Source: an uncultured Saprospiraceae bacterium (lineage in GTDB: Bacteria > Bacteroidota > Bacteroidia > Chitinophagales > Saprospiraceae). Taken from it: a stretch of DNA of 64,000 bases. The position numbers and the translations under genes were made by a program. Within the stretch, counting starts at the first letter, position 1; every line of letters begins with the position of its first letter. Location of the stretch: the NCBI GenBank assembly GCA_937928405.1, contig CALFWZ010000036.1, positions 1-64,000 on the forward strand, written 5' to 3'. The notes under the pieces are model-generated. The model was not told where the DNA came from. It did no database searches and saw nothing but the letters and a program-made list of their open reading frames with translations. This document shows, in pieces, positions 53,742 to 62,807 of this stretch.

Positions 53742-54782
53742 ATGATTACTAATAATAGAACGTATTTTTTCGGCTCCTTGTTTTTGGCATTATTGGTCTG
53801 TACCTTTTTTAGTTGTAAAACAGACACCGTCAACCAACCTGAATCCGCACCAGAGGTCGTGGCACAAATCCCACAAATTGATAAATTAGACCAACAAATT
53901 GAGAATAATCCCAATGATCCAGTGCTGTATTTCAACCGAGCACAGATCTATTTTAAAAATGAGGGCTACGATGAAGCCATTCAGGATATGGCCTATGCGA
54001 TGCAACTGGATTCAACAAATATCGAATATCACCATTTTTTAACGGATGTTTATTTAAAATACCCAAAATCTTATCAAGCGTTGCTAACCATGCAACGCGT
54101 CGTTGCACTACATCCCCAAGATGTTCCTTCTCTTCAAAAATTGAGTCATCTGCACATTATTCTACAACAATATCAAGAGGCGATGAATACCCTAGATCAG
54201 GCCTTAAAGGTGGATCCTCAAAACGCAAGTACTTATTTTTTACGCGGACTGACTTTACAGGAAACGGGAAAGGAAGAAGAGGCCATCAAAGCTTACCGTT
54301 TTTCGACAGAATTGGACGCAGATATGATTGATGCATGGATTATTTTAGGGCAATTATATCAAAAGCGAGAAGATCCTATCGCTATCCAGTTTTTTGATAA
54401 TGCGGTTCGGGTAGATACAACCAATATTTTTGCGTTGCATACCAAAGCTAACTATTTACAACAAACAGGAGCCACCCAACTGGCCATCAACGAATATAGA
54501 AAGATCATTTTGCTAGATCCTGGTTATTCTGATGCCCATTTCAATACCGGACTGGCTTATTTAGAACTTGATTCTACCCAACTGGCTTATAGAAGTTTTG
54601 ACCTAGTCGTTAAAACGGAACCGACCAATTCACAAGCTTATTATTATCGTGGACTAACTGGAGAGCTCATTGGAAAACTTGCTCAGGCTAAACAAGATTT
54701 TGAGCAAACCCTCAATATGGATCCAAGTTTTCAACCCGCTCAAAAAAGTCTAAAAAGGGTTAGTGAAGTTTTAAAAAAATAG
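53742..54782 (+). CDS. TPR-repeat lipoprotein
   Basis: A 346-residue protein with a lipoprotein signal (ALLVCTFFSC, lipid Cys about 26) and some seven or eight tetratricopeptide repeats. Repeated NPNDPVLYFNRAQIYFK, ALKVDPQNASTYFLRGLTLQ and KTEPTNSQAYYYRGLTGE units are visible. A periplasmic protein-binding scaffold is likely; the partner is unknown. Divergent from the T9SS gene. Confidence 0.85.
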   Translation: MITNNRTYFFGSLFLALLVCTFFSCKTDTVNQPESAPEVVAQIPQIDKLDQQIENNPNDPVLYFNRAQIYFKNEGYDEAIQDMAYAMQLDSTNIEYHHFLTDVYLKYPKSYQALLTMQRVVALHPQDVPSLQKLSHLHIILQQYQEAMNTLDQALKVDPQNASTYFLRGLTLQETGKEEEAIKAYRFSTELDADMIDAWIILGQLYQKREDPIAIQFFDNAVRVDTTNIFALHTKANYLQQTGATQLAINEYRKIILLDPGYSDAHFNTGLAYLELDSTQLAYRSFDLVVKTEPTNSQAYYYRGLTGELIGKLAQAKQDFEQTLNMDPSFQPAQKSLKRVSEVLKK

Positions 54783-55114
54783 TAGTATCGTTTTTTAGAA
54801 AAAGGAATGATGCTTGTGGTAATACAGATAGCTTTTACAACCTCAAGAACAACTTCAAAAGCAATCTCAATTTTCTCTTTAACGCAAAAAAAGACTTAAT
54901 CATCTAACTAGCAAGTAGTTTTGTGTTTATAGCTGCCCAATTTGAGATTGAAATTGAGGTTTTTGAAGTGATTACCTTTACAAAAGGAGCAAGAAGATTT
55001 TTACTTTTCTAGGGGTAAGTTGAACACTCTTGCTGCTTGTTTTGCTTAGTAAATTTTTTTTTAATCCCTATTTCCCCTAAATTAGTATTTTAGTACTCTG
55101 TTAAATTACGCTTC
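54783..55114. other. Gene-free gap with imperfect inverted repeat
   Basis: 332 bp without a gene. ACTTCAAAAGCAATCTCAA (about 54854-54872) is partly matched by the reverse of TTGAGATTGAAATTGAGG and TTTTTGAAGTG (about 54942-54971), giving a weak large hairpin. A similar CTCAATCTCAACCTCAAAAA stretch is at 51925-51945 beyond the helicase gene. No promoter or terminator is clear. Confidence 0.4.
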
Positions 55115-55792
55115 ATGAAAAATATCTATTGTCTATTCCTAGTCGTGTTATTTTTTGGATGTCAATCCGACAACCAAACCACTAGTCATTCCGCAGAAAA
55201 AGTGGCAACACCTGTTAAATCAGCCATAGTCCCGAACGGTTCAAAAGTAGTTGCCCAACCAGCAAAAACAAAGCGTGATACGGTAAAGCCTAAGGTCAAC
55301 CGGACCCGTTACGCTGTAAGCCGTGCTCGCCCCAAAACAGAAATTCAAGGCGCTTATCCTTACGATATCGACCTAAAAGATGCAACCAGTAAAACGGTAA
55401 AATCAGATCAGATTTTAGCTAAAAATGATAAACCAACGGTTTTATTGTTTTGGTTAACCACCTGTTTTCCTTGTTCGATGGAGATGAAAGCTATTAAAGA
55501 AAAATATGCCAACTGGCAAAGAGAAGCTGATTTTAATTTGTATGCTATTTCTACTGATTTTGAAAGTAATTTTCCTAAATTTATTAAGAAAGTAGAAGAG
55601 AACAAATGGCCATGGGAAACGTATAATGATGTGAATAGAGAATTTCGCCAAATTCTGCCCGGTGGCCTAAACGGTCTACCACAAACTTTTGTCCTTGATA
55701 AAAACGGTAAAATAGCGTACCACAAACGTAAATACAAACCGGGAGACGAAGATATTTTGTTTGCGAAAGTAAAAGAATTGGCGGCTAAGTAA
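55115..55792 (+). CDS. Thioredoxin-like (TlpA/ResA type) lipoprotein
   Basis: A 225-residue protein with a lipoprotein signal (FLVVLFFGC, lipid Cys about 16), a basic Pro/Lys/Thr linker (about 20-75) and a thioredoxin-fold domain with active site CFPC (about 116-119 in TTCFPCSMEMK) and cis-Pro GLPQTFVLD. Likely reduces disulfides or moves electrons at the cell envelope. Single gene. Confidence 0.88.
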   Translation: MKNIYCLFLVVLFFGCQSDNQTTSHSAEKVATPVKSAIVPNGSKVVAQPAKTKRDTVKPKVNRTRYAVSRARPKTEIQGAYPYDIDLKDATSKTVKSDQILAKNDKPTVLLFWLTTCFPCSMEMKAIKEKYANWQREADFNLYAISTDFESNFPKFIKKVEENKWPWETYNDVNREFRQILPGGLNGLPQTFVLDKNGKIAYHKRKYKPGDEDILFAKVKELAAK

Positions 55793-55894
55793 TTTTATAG
55801 AAGTTGTTTAAAAACTTCTAACCGTAACAAATCGATTTTATCACCTTCGAAGGGGTTTAATTAATTATTCCTTTCGAATAAACCATAACACATA

Positions 55895-56095
55895 ATGGCA
55901 GTATTAAAAGTAATAGAAGTTCTTTCTAACTCAGAAAAAAGCTGGGAAGATGCCACAGCAAGAGCAATTAAAAAAGCTTCAAAATCAATCAACAACATCC
56001 GTTCTGCCTACGTTCAAAGCCAGACGGTAACCGTAGAAAAAGGTAAGGTAAAAGAATACCGTGTCAACCTAAAAGTAACTTTTGAAGTAGGCTAA
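55895..56095 (+). CDS. Dodecin family protein
   Basis: A 66-residue protein, the usual dodecin length, beginning VLKVIEVLSNSEKSWEDATARAIKKASKSI and ending EYRVNLKVTFEVG. Dodecins form hollow 12-mers that bind flavins or CoA. The Trp in KSWEDA stacks on the flavin in characterised members. It has its own terminator (56121). Confidence 0.95.
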   Translation: MAVLKVIEVLSNSEKSWEDATARAIKKASKSINNIRSAYVQSQTVTVEKGKVKEYRVNLKVTFEVG

Positions 56096-56120
56096 AACGC
56101 TTTCTAAAAGTTTACATTGA

Positions 56121-56156
56121 AAAGCAGCAACTTCGTAAGCGAAGTTGCTGCTTTTT
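56121..56156 (+). terminator. Strong terminator after dodecin
   Basis: AAAGCAGCAACTTCG and CGAAGTTGCTGCTTT form a perfect 15-bp stem around loop TAAG and are followed by TTTGTTTTG. The A-rich left side lets it also serve the convergent DUF4197 gene. Confidence 0.88.
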
Positions 56157-56183
56157 GTTTTGCTAATAACGTTTGGCCCTTGG

Positions 56184-56909
56184 CTATTTATCCTGTTTGG
56201 CAAAAACCTTCTTTAGCAAATCATTAGTTCGCAAAGATTTATCGCCTCGAATTCCTTCTTCTTTCTTTTCTACCAGCCCAAACATACCTGCTAGTGCCTG
56301 TCGGGTAACGTGGTCTTCCAGATCAGGATTGGTTTTTTTTGCGAAAGGAATTTTATTGTACTTAGTCACGGCAGAATTCCAGTAACTGCTGGCCTTAACC
56401 TTATCTAGAGATTCCACGATCACTGGCTTAAAGGCACCATAAAGTTGGTCATAGGTTGCTTTTTCTAAGTAACGAGTTGCTGAATCTTTATTTCCCATCA
56501 AAATATTCATGGCATCTTTAAAACTCATTTGCTTAATCGCACTGATAAAAATAGGTTTGGCCTTGGATGCCGCATCTTCTGCTGCCCGATTAATTTTTTC
56601 TACCAATTTTGATTCAACATCCTTAAATCCAGGAACCATTTTTAATTTATTGGTGACCACCTGGGCTTCTTTTGGAAGTAAAATTTTGTACGGAGACGTA
56701 TAATATCCATTCTCCGCAGATAAAAAACTAACTGCCTCATCTACCCCTAGATCGAGTGCTTGCTTTAATCCATTACCGGCGTCTTCCTGAGACAATCCGC
56801 CTTTAGTCACCGTTGATTTTGCTTTTTTAAGCATACCTTTGAAGCCTTGTGCTTGGACAGAGACGGTAAAGAATACACTGAGTAGTAAGAGTATTTGTAT
56901 TTTTTTCAT
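56184..56909 (-). CDS. DUF4197 domain secreted protein
   Basis: A 241-residue protein with signal peptide MKKIQILLLLSVFFTVSVQAQ and an alpha-helical DUF4197 domain (GLKQALDLGVDEAVSFLS, GYYTSPYKILLPKEAQ, FKPVIVESLDKVKASSYW). Function unknown; common in Bacteroidota and Proteobacteria. Possible first gene of nothing else: the gene downstream is the convergent dodecin. Confidence 0.9.
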   Translation of the reverse strand: MKKIQILLLLSVFFTVSVQAQGFKGMLKKAKSTVTKGGLSQEDAGNGLKQALDLGVDEAVSFLSAENGYYTSPYKILLPKEAQVVTNKLKMVPGFKDVESKLVEKINRAAEDAASKAKPIFISAIKQMSFKDAMNILMGNKDSATRYLEKATYDQLYGAFKPVIVESLDKVKASSYWNSAVTKYNKIPFAKKTNPDLEDHVTRQALAGMFGLVEKKEEGIRGDKSLRTNDLLKKVFAKQDK

Positions 56910-56980
56910 AATAATATTTTTTCGATTTTGGTGATACTTACCAACATTACATTGTGCAAAACTATAAACGATACAATTGT

Positions 56981-57502
56981 CTATTTTATTTTTTCAATTT
57001 TAAGACCTACCGATTGAATGCCTTCTAGTGCTTCAACTCGCATATATTGCTCCAGTTTAAACAAATAGGTACCTGCCTCAGAAAATTCTAGGTTTTTTTG
57101 TAAAAATCCTTCCAAATGGCACCACTCGTCGTCACAATCTCCAAACCAGACACCACCTTTATTCGCAAAATCGATAGGGACTTGCGTGACGGTCTCTCGA
57201 CCTGTAGGATCAGTCGCATGAAATTTTAGATAAATATTTTGATAGGGAAAATCTGCCGAGTGGGTAATATCTAGCAAGAGATGGTATCTTGCACTGAAGT
57301 CCTCTACGCTTACCTCAAATTGAGGAATATTGGCATAGGTCCAAGTCTGTGCGGGGATTTCCATCGTTTCAGAAAAGAAATAGGATTTGCCACATCCTGT
57401 CAAAAAGAGGAAGGTTAAAAAAAGGCCAGACAGCAGTGTCATATTTTTTTTCAAAGAAACAGGTTTTAAAGGATTTGAAATGGTCTGCTTACTACTTAGC
57501 AA
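56981..57502 (-). CDS. gldH: Gliding motility lipoprotein GldH
   Basis: A 173-residue frame. The lipoprotein signal is MTLLSGLFLTFLFLTGC, so the real start may be Met21 (57442) and not the Met at 57502. The body matches GldH: SYFFSETMEIP, DYP-like SADFPYQNIYLKFHATDPTG, VWFGDCDDEW and FSEAGTYLFKLEQYMRVEALEGIQSVGLKIEK. GldH is needed for gliding and T9SS function in Flavobacterium. Its upstream side carries a 163-bp MITE-like element. Confidence 0.9.
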   Translation of the reverse strand: MLSSKQTISNPLKPVSLKKNMTLLSGLFLTFLFLTGCGKSYFFSETMEIPAQTWTYANIPQFEVSVEDFSARYHLLLDITHSADFPYQNIYLKFHATDPTGRETVTQVPIDFANKGGVWFGDCDDEWCHLEGFLQKNLEFSEAGTYLFKLEQYMRVEALEGIQSVGLKIEKIK

Positions 57503-57514
57503 TTTTTAGTAAAG

Positions 57515-57677
57515 CATGAGTCATCCCGAATTATTTGTTTAGAAATAAATTGCCTGTTGGCTCGTTAGCTGGTTTGCCTGTTGGCCCTCTTTGTACGTAA
57601 AAAGAGGGCCAACTAGCTAAAAGCCAACTGGCTAACAAGCAAAAAATGGGTTCTTTTAAAGTTCGGGATGACTCATG
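57515..57677. mobile_element. MITE-like 163-bp inverted-repeat element
   Basis: Perfect 16-bp terminal inverted repeats CATGAGTCATCCCGAA (57515-57530) and TTCGGGATGACTCATG (57662-57677) enclose a largely palindromic interior with a central GGCCCTCTTT/AAAGAGGGCC stem. No coding capacity. It lies between the dnaJ stop (57681) and gldH. No target-site duplication is clear. Confidence 0.7.
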
Positions 57678-57680
57678 TTT

Positions 57681-58847
57681 CTATCCAAAATAATCTTTCA
57701 TTCGTTCAAAAAATCCTTTTTCCGATTTTCCTGGTTTCGGATCAAAATTGGGCATAGAACGCATTTTCTCCAACAAGGCCTGTTCGCTATCTGTCAATTT
57801 TTTAGGCGTCCAAATATTGGTATTGATCAATTGATCTCCTACACCGTATTCTTGTACAGATGGAAGTCCTTTGCCTTTAAGTCGAAACATTTTGCCAGAC
57901 TGCGTACCCGCAGGAACTTTAATTTTCACTCTCCCATTGATCGTTGGAACTTCTACTGAAGTACCCAAGGCAGCATCTGCAAAATTTAGATAGAGTTCAT
58001 AAATAATATTCATGCCATCTCTTTGCAGTTCTTCGTGCGGCTTTTCTTCGATAATAACGAGGAGGTCTCCGTCCGGTCCGCCGTTAGCACCTGCGTTTCC
58101 TTTTCCACGCATGGACAGTTGCATTCCTTCTGCTACTCCAGCCGGGATTTCAATCTCGATCGTATCTTCTCCTTGTGTACGTCCATCTCCGCTACAGGTC
58201 TTACATTTGGCGGTAATCATTTTACCTGATCCATTACAAGTAGGACAAGCAGTAGTAGTTTGCATTTGCCCTAAAAAAGTACTCTTCACCTGACGCACAT
58301 ACCCCGATCCTCGGCAAGTGCTACAAGTCGTCACCGAGTTGCTGTCTTTTGCTCCCGACCCACTACAAGTTTTACAGTTGACCTGCTTTTTTACTTTGAT
58401 TTTCTTGGTGACGCCATTGGCAATTTCTTCTAGGCTTAGTTTTACTTTTATACGAAGGTTGCTGCCTCGCTGTCCTTTACTACGACGCGTATTTCCTCCA
58501 CGGCCTCCGAAGAAAGATTCAAACGGGCTTCCGCCTCCTTCCCCAAAAACGTCCCCAAACTGAGAGAAAATATCTTCCATAGTCATACCACCACCGAAGC
58601 CTCCACGACCTCCAGCATTGCCACCAACCCCAGCGTGTCCAAACCGATCGTAGCGTGCTTTTTTATCTGGATCGCTCAAGATTTCGTACGCTTCTGCCGC
58701 CTCTTTAAATTTGGATTCTGCTTCTTTATTGTCCGGATTTTTATCCGGATGGTATTTCATGGCTACTTTTCGGTAAGCCTTTTTGATTTCCTTCTCGTTG
58801 GCGCTTTTGGATACCCCGAGGATTTCGTAAAAATCTCTTTTTGCCAT
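57681..58847 (-). CDS. dnaJ: Chaperone protein DnaJ
   Basis: A 388-residue Hsp40. J domain with KYHPDKNP (HPD), a Gly/Phe-rich linker (about 72-120), four zinc CxxCxGxG repeats ([32 protein letters not shown] at about 152-217) and the C-terminal substrate-binding domains. It stimulates DnaK ATPase. Only 6 bp after grpE. Confidence 0.98.
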   Translation of the reverse strand: MAKRDFYEILGVSKSANEKEIKKAYRKVAMKYHPDKNPDNKEAESKFKEAAEAYEILSDPDKKARYDRFGHAGVGGNAGGRGGFGGGMTMEDIFSQFGDVFGEGGGSPFESFFGGRGGNTRRSKGQRGSNLRIKVKLSLEEIANGVTKKIKVKKQVNCKTCSGSGAKDSNSVTTCSTCRGSGYVRQVKSTFLGQMQTTTACPTCNGSGKMITAKCKTCSGDGRTQGEDTIEIEIPAGVAEGMQLSMRGKGNAGANGGPDGDLLVIIEEKPHEELQRDGMNIIYELYLNFADAALGTSVEVPTINGRVKIKVPAGTQSGKMFRLKGKGLPSVQEYGVGDQLINTNIWTPKKLTDSEQALLEKMRSMPNFDPKPGKSEKGFFERMKDYFG

Positions 58848-58853
58848 AGTTTT

Positions 58854-59453
58854 TTATTTACCTACCACCACTTTAGCGTGTCTGATAATTTTTTCTTTTA
58901 AGAAATAGCCTTTTTCTACCGTATCCATCACCTTTCCTTTCATCTCTTCGTTGGGAGCAGGAATTTCGGTAATGGCTTCATGCAATTCTGGATCAAAATC
59001 CTCACCAGTAGATTCCATAGCTTTGAGACCTTTCTGTTCCAGGTTTTTGTAGAGTTTATTATATACTAGCATCACTCCTTCACTGAAGGGTTCCGCACTA
59101 TTTTCATCTTCTGCATTCTTTTTAGCACGATCAAAATCATCGAGTACTGGTAAAAGGGCAGACATCGTGTCTTGTGCAGCGGTCACCATGAATTCAAGTT
59201 TTTCCTTCATGGTACGTTTACGAAAATTATCAAACTCCGCCTGCAACCGCAGATACTTATCTTTAAGTTCTCCTAACTCTTGGCTTTTCTCTTCTAGTTC
59301 GAGTTCTAATTTTCCACTTTTCCCTTTCGACTTTTTCTTTTTCTTTTCTGCCACGGTGTTTTCCTCCATTGCGTCCTCCAGTGTTTCTTCCAACTCAGGG
59401 TTGTCCGGATCTTGATGCTTCTTATTCATGATATCTTTTATTTTCTTAAACAT
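58854..59453 (-). CDS. grpE: Nucleotide exchange factor GrpE
   Basis: A 199-residue protein with an acidic N terminus, a long coiled coil (KSQELGELKDKYLRLQAEFDNFRKRT) and the GrpE signature GEDFDPELHEAI...PAPNEEMKGKVMDTVEKGYFLKEKIIRHAKVVV. Releases ADP from DnaK. First gene of a grpE-dnaJ pair on the minus strand; dnaK is elsewhere. Confidence 0.97.
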   Translation of the reverse strand: MFKKIKDIMNKKHQDPDNPELEETLEDAMEENTVAEKKKKKSKGKSGKLELELEEKSQELGELKDKYLRLQAEFDNFRKRTMKEKLEFMVTAAQDTMSALLPVLDDFDRAKKNAEDENSAEPFSEGVMLVYNKLYKNLEQKGLKAMESTGEDFDPELHEAITEIPAPNEEMKGKVMDTVEKGYFLKEKIIRHAKVVVGK

Positions 59454-59531
59454 TAAAGTTTAGTTTGTGTAACGGTAAAACAGATGTTCAAATTGATTTA
59501 ATTAATACCTGTGGCGACTTTTGCTACTACT

Positions 59532-59582
59532 CCTGCCGACAGGCAGGCTTCGTTATTTTACTCAGCGATAGCTTAGGCTATC
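59532..59582. repeat. Two small palindromes between tlpA-like gene and grpE
   Basis: CCTGCC-GACA-GGCAGG (59532-59547) and GATAGC-TTAG-GCTATC (59567-59582) in the 253-bp gap upstream of grpE. They could end the tlpA-like transcript. The first is a motif common in Bacteroidota intergenic DNA. Nothing else is seen in the gap. Confidence 0.5.
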
Positions 59583-59706
59583 CCCTCTTAAAATGCCTCG
59601 ATTAGTAACAAAATTCACAGACAGTTATTGTAAAAACAATTTTGACCACCTGCTTATCCTTATCTCTATCAATTTTGCTGCCATGCCGTTTTTGAGGGTC
59701 AAACTG

Positions 59707-60243
59707 TCAGTTTTTGCCGTTTTGCTCTGTCAATATTTCTTCCATTTCCGTAAATGGCAGATTTACGCCAATAATTTCTCCTACAGGATTGAGTAAAAAT
59801 TTGGTGGGCACCTCCTTTACACCGTACTCTTTGGCAATGGGAGAATCAAAAAAACGCAGGCTTTGGGCCTGATCTAAAATATGATAGGGCCAAATTAATC
59901 CATCGCTGATAATTGCTTTTTTCCAGCGACTTGCCTTGGTTTCAATCCCAATACTAACCACTTCTAATCCTTCGCTGTCTTTTTGGTCTTTAAACTTTTT
60001 ATAAAAGGCAACTAGTTGTGGGTTTTCATGACGACAGGGTCCACACCAGCTTCCCCAAAAATCGATCAATACGTATTTTCCTTTGAGATTGGTGAGAGAA
60101 AAATCCTCACCATTTAGAGTCGTTCCAGTGATTTCAGGAGCCGCCTCACCTCGTTGATAAGAAGGTTGCATATAGAGTGGCTTACCAATAAAATACCCGA
60201 GAAATAAGAGTACCATAATTCCAGGAAAAATTAATTTTTTCAT
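59707..60243 (-). CDS. TlpA family thiol-disulfide oxidoreductase
   Basis: A 178-residue membrane-anchored thioredoxin-like protein: one N-terminal hydrophobic helix (about 4-22), then PEITGTTLNGEDFSLTNLKGKYVLIDFWGSWCGPCRHENPQL with the WCGPC active site and a cis-Pro in EVPTKFLLNP. Probably reduces periplasmic thiols. Downstream of the flippase-like gene (14-bp gap) in the same operon. Confidence 0.92.
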   Translation of the reverse strand: MKKLIFPGIMVLLFLGYFIGKPLYMQPSYQRGEAAPEITGTTLNGEDFSLTNLKGKYVLIDFWGSWCGPCRHENPQLVAFYKKFKDQKDSEGLEVVSIGIETKASRWKKAIISDGLIWPYHILDQAQSLRFFDSPIAKEYGVKEVPTKFLLNPVGEIIGVNLPFTEMEEILTEQNGKN

Positions 60244-60257
60244 GATGTAGATTATTT

Positions 60258-61367
60258 TTATGCTGTTTGATTTTTGCGTCGCTTTCTATTATTTAAAACT
60301 TTTCTAATCCAATTCGGAATAATAATCGCACCAATCAATAAATAGGCATAGTAAGTCAACAGTCGCCAAATTCCAGCGATAAATAAGGCAATTCCTTTTT
60401 GACTAACATAGTCACTAGTAAATCCAAAAAAGACCAATTCGGCGAATCCTGCACCACCAGGTGTTGGGCTAAAAGCCATGATCACAAACATGGTTTCCAA
60501 ACGAGCATACAATCCCAACTGCGAAAAAAATGTCAATGAAAGCTCATCAGTAGATAACGCAATGATCAAACAATTGAGTAGTAAAAATCGACACGACCAT
60601 GCCGTAGCCGTGCTAAAAAAAACACTGAGATGAAAACTCCATTTTTTATGTTGTAATTCTCGAGAAGCGGTTATCATATCCTGCCCGAGTTCTTCTGCTC
60701 CTTTCTGCCATTTTTTTAACCATCGACTGCTCGTGATCCACATGAGCATTTTTTTGATCGTTTTGGGATTAATAAATAATCCATAAAAGAAAATAAACCC
60801 GTAGATAGCCATAAAAATATACGCCCCTATAAAAGTGTATCCCCAAGCATCAAAAGAAACAATTCCTTCAATTCGTGGTCGAATCATTTCCGTACCAAAA
60901 ATTAACAATAAAATCGGTAAGGTACCAATGAAAAAAATCGTATCCATGACCGCAGAATAGACCACAATGGTCGCTGTTTTAGCCGTTGAGAGTTTTTCTT
61001 GGGAAAGCACAAAAAGCGCCACCGCAGAACCACCGATACTCGTGGGAGAAACGGCAGAGCTAAATTCCCAGATAAAAATCAGTTCGATACATTTTAGCCA
61101 GCTAAACTGACCATCCGAAAGAATACGTAAGCGAAGCGCATAAGCCAGATGACGAATGACCAACAATGAAACAGAAAGTAAAATCCAGAAAGTGGTGTGG
61201 GTATTCCAGTTGATTTGAGAAAACTCTTCTGGATCATACTGTTTCCACATCAAATAGCCTACCACCCCTAATCCAAGAAGAATCGGGAAAATAATTCTAG
61301 ATATCCGAACAGATTTAAGCACCTCTTGTTGCTCATCCGTAAATTCTTCCTGCAGCTCCTGCTTCAC
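60258..61367 (-). CDS. Lysylphosphatidylglycerol synthase TM / flippase-like membrane protein
   Basis: A 369-residue protein with about eight membrane helices in the UPF0104/LPG_synthase_TM fold: SWLKCIELIFIWEFSSAVSPTSIGGSAVA, FSPTPGGAGFAE and GIWRLLTYYAYLLIGAI. Lacks the soluble synthase domain of MprF, so it is more likely a lipid flippase-like protein than a lysyl-transferase. Operon with tlpA. Confidence 0.85.
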   Translation of the reverse strand: MKQELQEEFTDEQQEVLKSVRISRIIFPILLGLGVVGYLMWKQYDPEEFSQINWNTHTTFWILLSVSLLVIRHLAYALRLRILSDGQFSWLKCIELIFIWEFSSAVSPTSIGGSAVALFVLSQEKLSTAKTATIVVYSAVMDTIFFIGTLPILLLIFGTEMIRPRIEGIVSFDAWGYTFIGAYIFMAIYGFIFFYGLFINPKTIKKMLMWITSSRWLKKWQKGAEELGQDMITASRELQHKKWSFHLSVFFSTATAWSCRFLLLNCLIIALSTDELSLTFFSQLGLYARLETMFVIMAFSPTPGGAGFAELVFFGFTSDYVSQKGIALFIAGIWRLLTYYAYLLIGAIIIPNWIRKVLNNRKRRKNQTA

Positions 61368-61476
61368 CTGAATGATGGATTTTTTTGATTAAAAAAGTAG
61401 ACTTATGGTCGTTTTATTAAAAACCTGCAAGATACGCAAACCGTAAGGAGTTTTAAGCTAAGAAGTTGCTATATTT

Positions 61477-62589
61477 ATGACAATGGAAGAAAGCATCAAA
61501 AAATGGCGATTGATCCTCGGTAAAAGTGCCGAGGAAGCAGCAGGCATAGACCTATCTGAAGAAATGCAGGGTATGGACGATGTGCTAGATGCCCTCTATG
61601 ATTCAGATCAAGAAGGCAATCTAGGTAGTTCTTCGCCCAACGTCAATCGTTGGTTGGGAGATATTAGAAAATATTTTCCTGATAAGGTCGTACAGGTGAT
61701 GCAAAACGATGCGCTTGATCGGTTAGGTCTCCATCAAATTTTGACCGAACCCGAACTACTCAAAACCATTGAACCGGATATCCATTTAGTGGCAACTTTA
61801 TTGACCTTAAAAAAGATAATCCCTGCTCGAACTAAAGACACCGCTCGCATGGTCGTGGGAAAATTGGTCAAAAAAATTGAGCGTCAGTTAAAAAATCCCA
61901 TGCGAGAAGCAATCATGGGTAGTATCCATCGAGCCAAACGCAATCGTCGCCCTACCTTAAAAGAAATTGACTGGAATAAAACGATTCGTGTCAATATGAA
62001 GCATTACCAGCAGGACATTAAAGCGATCATCCCTGAAACACTGATTGGATATGGTCGTCGAGGACAAGCGCTAAAAAAGGTAATTCTGCTCATGGATCAG
62101 AGTGGATCGATGGCCAGCTCGGTCGTGTATGCAAGTATTCTCGCAGCGGTGATGGCGTCTCTAAAATCTTTAAAAACGCATTTGGTGGTATTTGATACGG
62201 CCGTGGTTGATCTGACTCCTGAATTAGCGGATCCTGTTTCGGTACTCTTTGGTACACAACTGGGAGGTGGTACGGATATTTGTCAGGCGCTACAATTTGT
62301 ACAACCCCTCATTCAGCGACCAACCGATACTATTTTGGTGTTGGTGAGCGACCTTTTTGAAGGCGGAAATAAAGGAGAGTTGTTAAAAACGGCAGCCAGT
62401 ATTCAGCGTTCTGGAGCAGAATTTATCACCTTACTCGCCCTGAGTGACCAGGGCAAGCCAGTGTACGACCGGACGATGGCCGAACGATTTGCCGCTTTAC
62501 AGATTCCAACTTTTGCCTGTACACCAGAAAAATTTCCGGATTTGATGGCTGCGGCGATTAAGGGAGAAGACCTAAAACAAGTAATATAA
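61477..62589 (+). CDS. VWA domain-containing protein
   Basis: A 370-residue cytoplasmic protein. Helical N-terminal region (about 1-195) with TLKEIDWNKTIRVNMKHYQQD, then a von Willebrand A domain (about 200-370) with the MIDAS motif LLMDQSGSMASS and GTQLGGGTDICQALQ. The layout resembles VWA partners of MoxR AAA+ ATPases, as in CoxE-like proteins, but no MoxR gene is adjacent. Starts in an ATG, with a second ATG two codons on. Function unknown. Confidence 0.85.
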   Translation: MTMEESIKKWRLILGKSAEEAAGIDLSEEMQGMDDVLDALYDSDQEGNLGSSSPNVNRWLGDIRKYFPDKVVQVMQNDALDRLGLHQILTEPELLKTIEPDIHLVATLLTLKKIIPARTKDTARMVVGKLVKKIERQLKNPMREAIMGSIHRAKRNRRPTLKEIDWNKTIRVNMKHYQQDIKAIIPETLIGYGRRGQALKKVILLMDQSGSMASSVVYASILAAVMASLKSLKTHLVVFDTAVVDLTPELADPVSVLFGTQLGGGTDICQALQFVQPLIQRPTDTILVLVSDLFEGGNKGELLKTAASIQRSGAEFITLLALSDQGKPVYDRTMAERFAALQIPTFACTPEKFPDLMAAAIKGEDLKQVI

Positions 62590-62721
62590 CTACCCATGCG
62601 GGTAGGAAACAGACCATTTTATTTTTTGATCTTTGAAAATGAGAAATAGTAGCTTTAAAACTTATAATGACCCTTAAAACATACTAGGTGTAAACTACTA
62701 ATTTCCCCAAAAAATCAAACG

Positions 62722-62766
62722 AAGGGATGGTCATCAGCGAAAAACCTGAGGCGATCCCTTATTTTG
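62722..62766 (+). terminator. Terminator after VWA gene
   Basis: AAGGGAT and ATCCCTT close a stem whose inner part (TCAG/CTGA) also pairs, followed by ATTTTG. It lies 130 bp beyond the VWA stop. A second small hairpin, CTACCC-ATGC-GGGTAG, begins right at the stop (62590-62605). Confidence 0.65.
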
Positions 62767-62807
62767 TAATTGGACTTTTGAACGCTACTATTACATAACT
62801 ATTTGAG

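Noticed and set aside
62590-62605. CTACCC-ATGC-GGGTAG hairpin at the VWA stop codon
   Set aside because: Short stem with no T-run directly behind it; the hairpin at 62722 is the better terminator.
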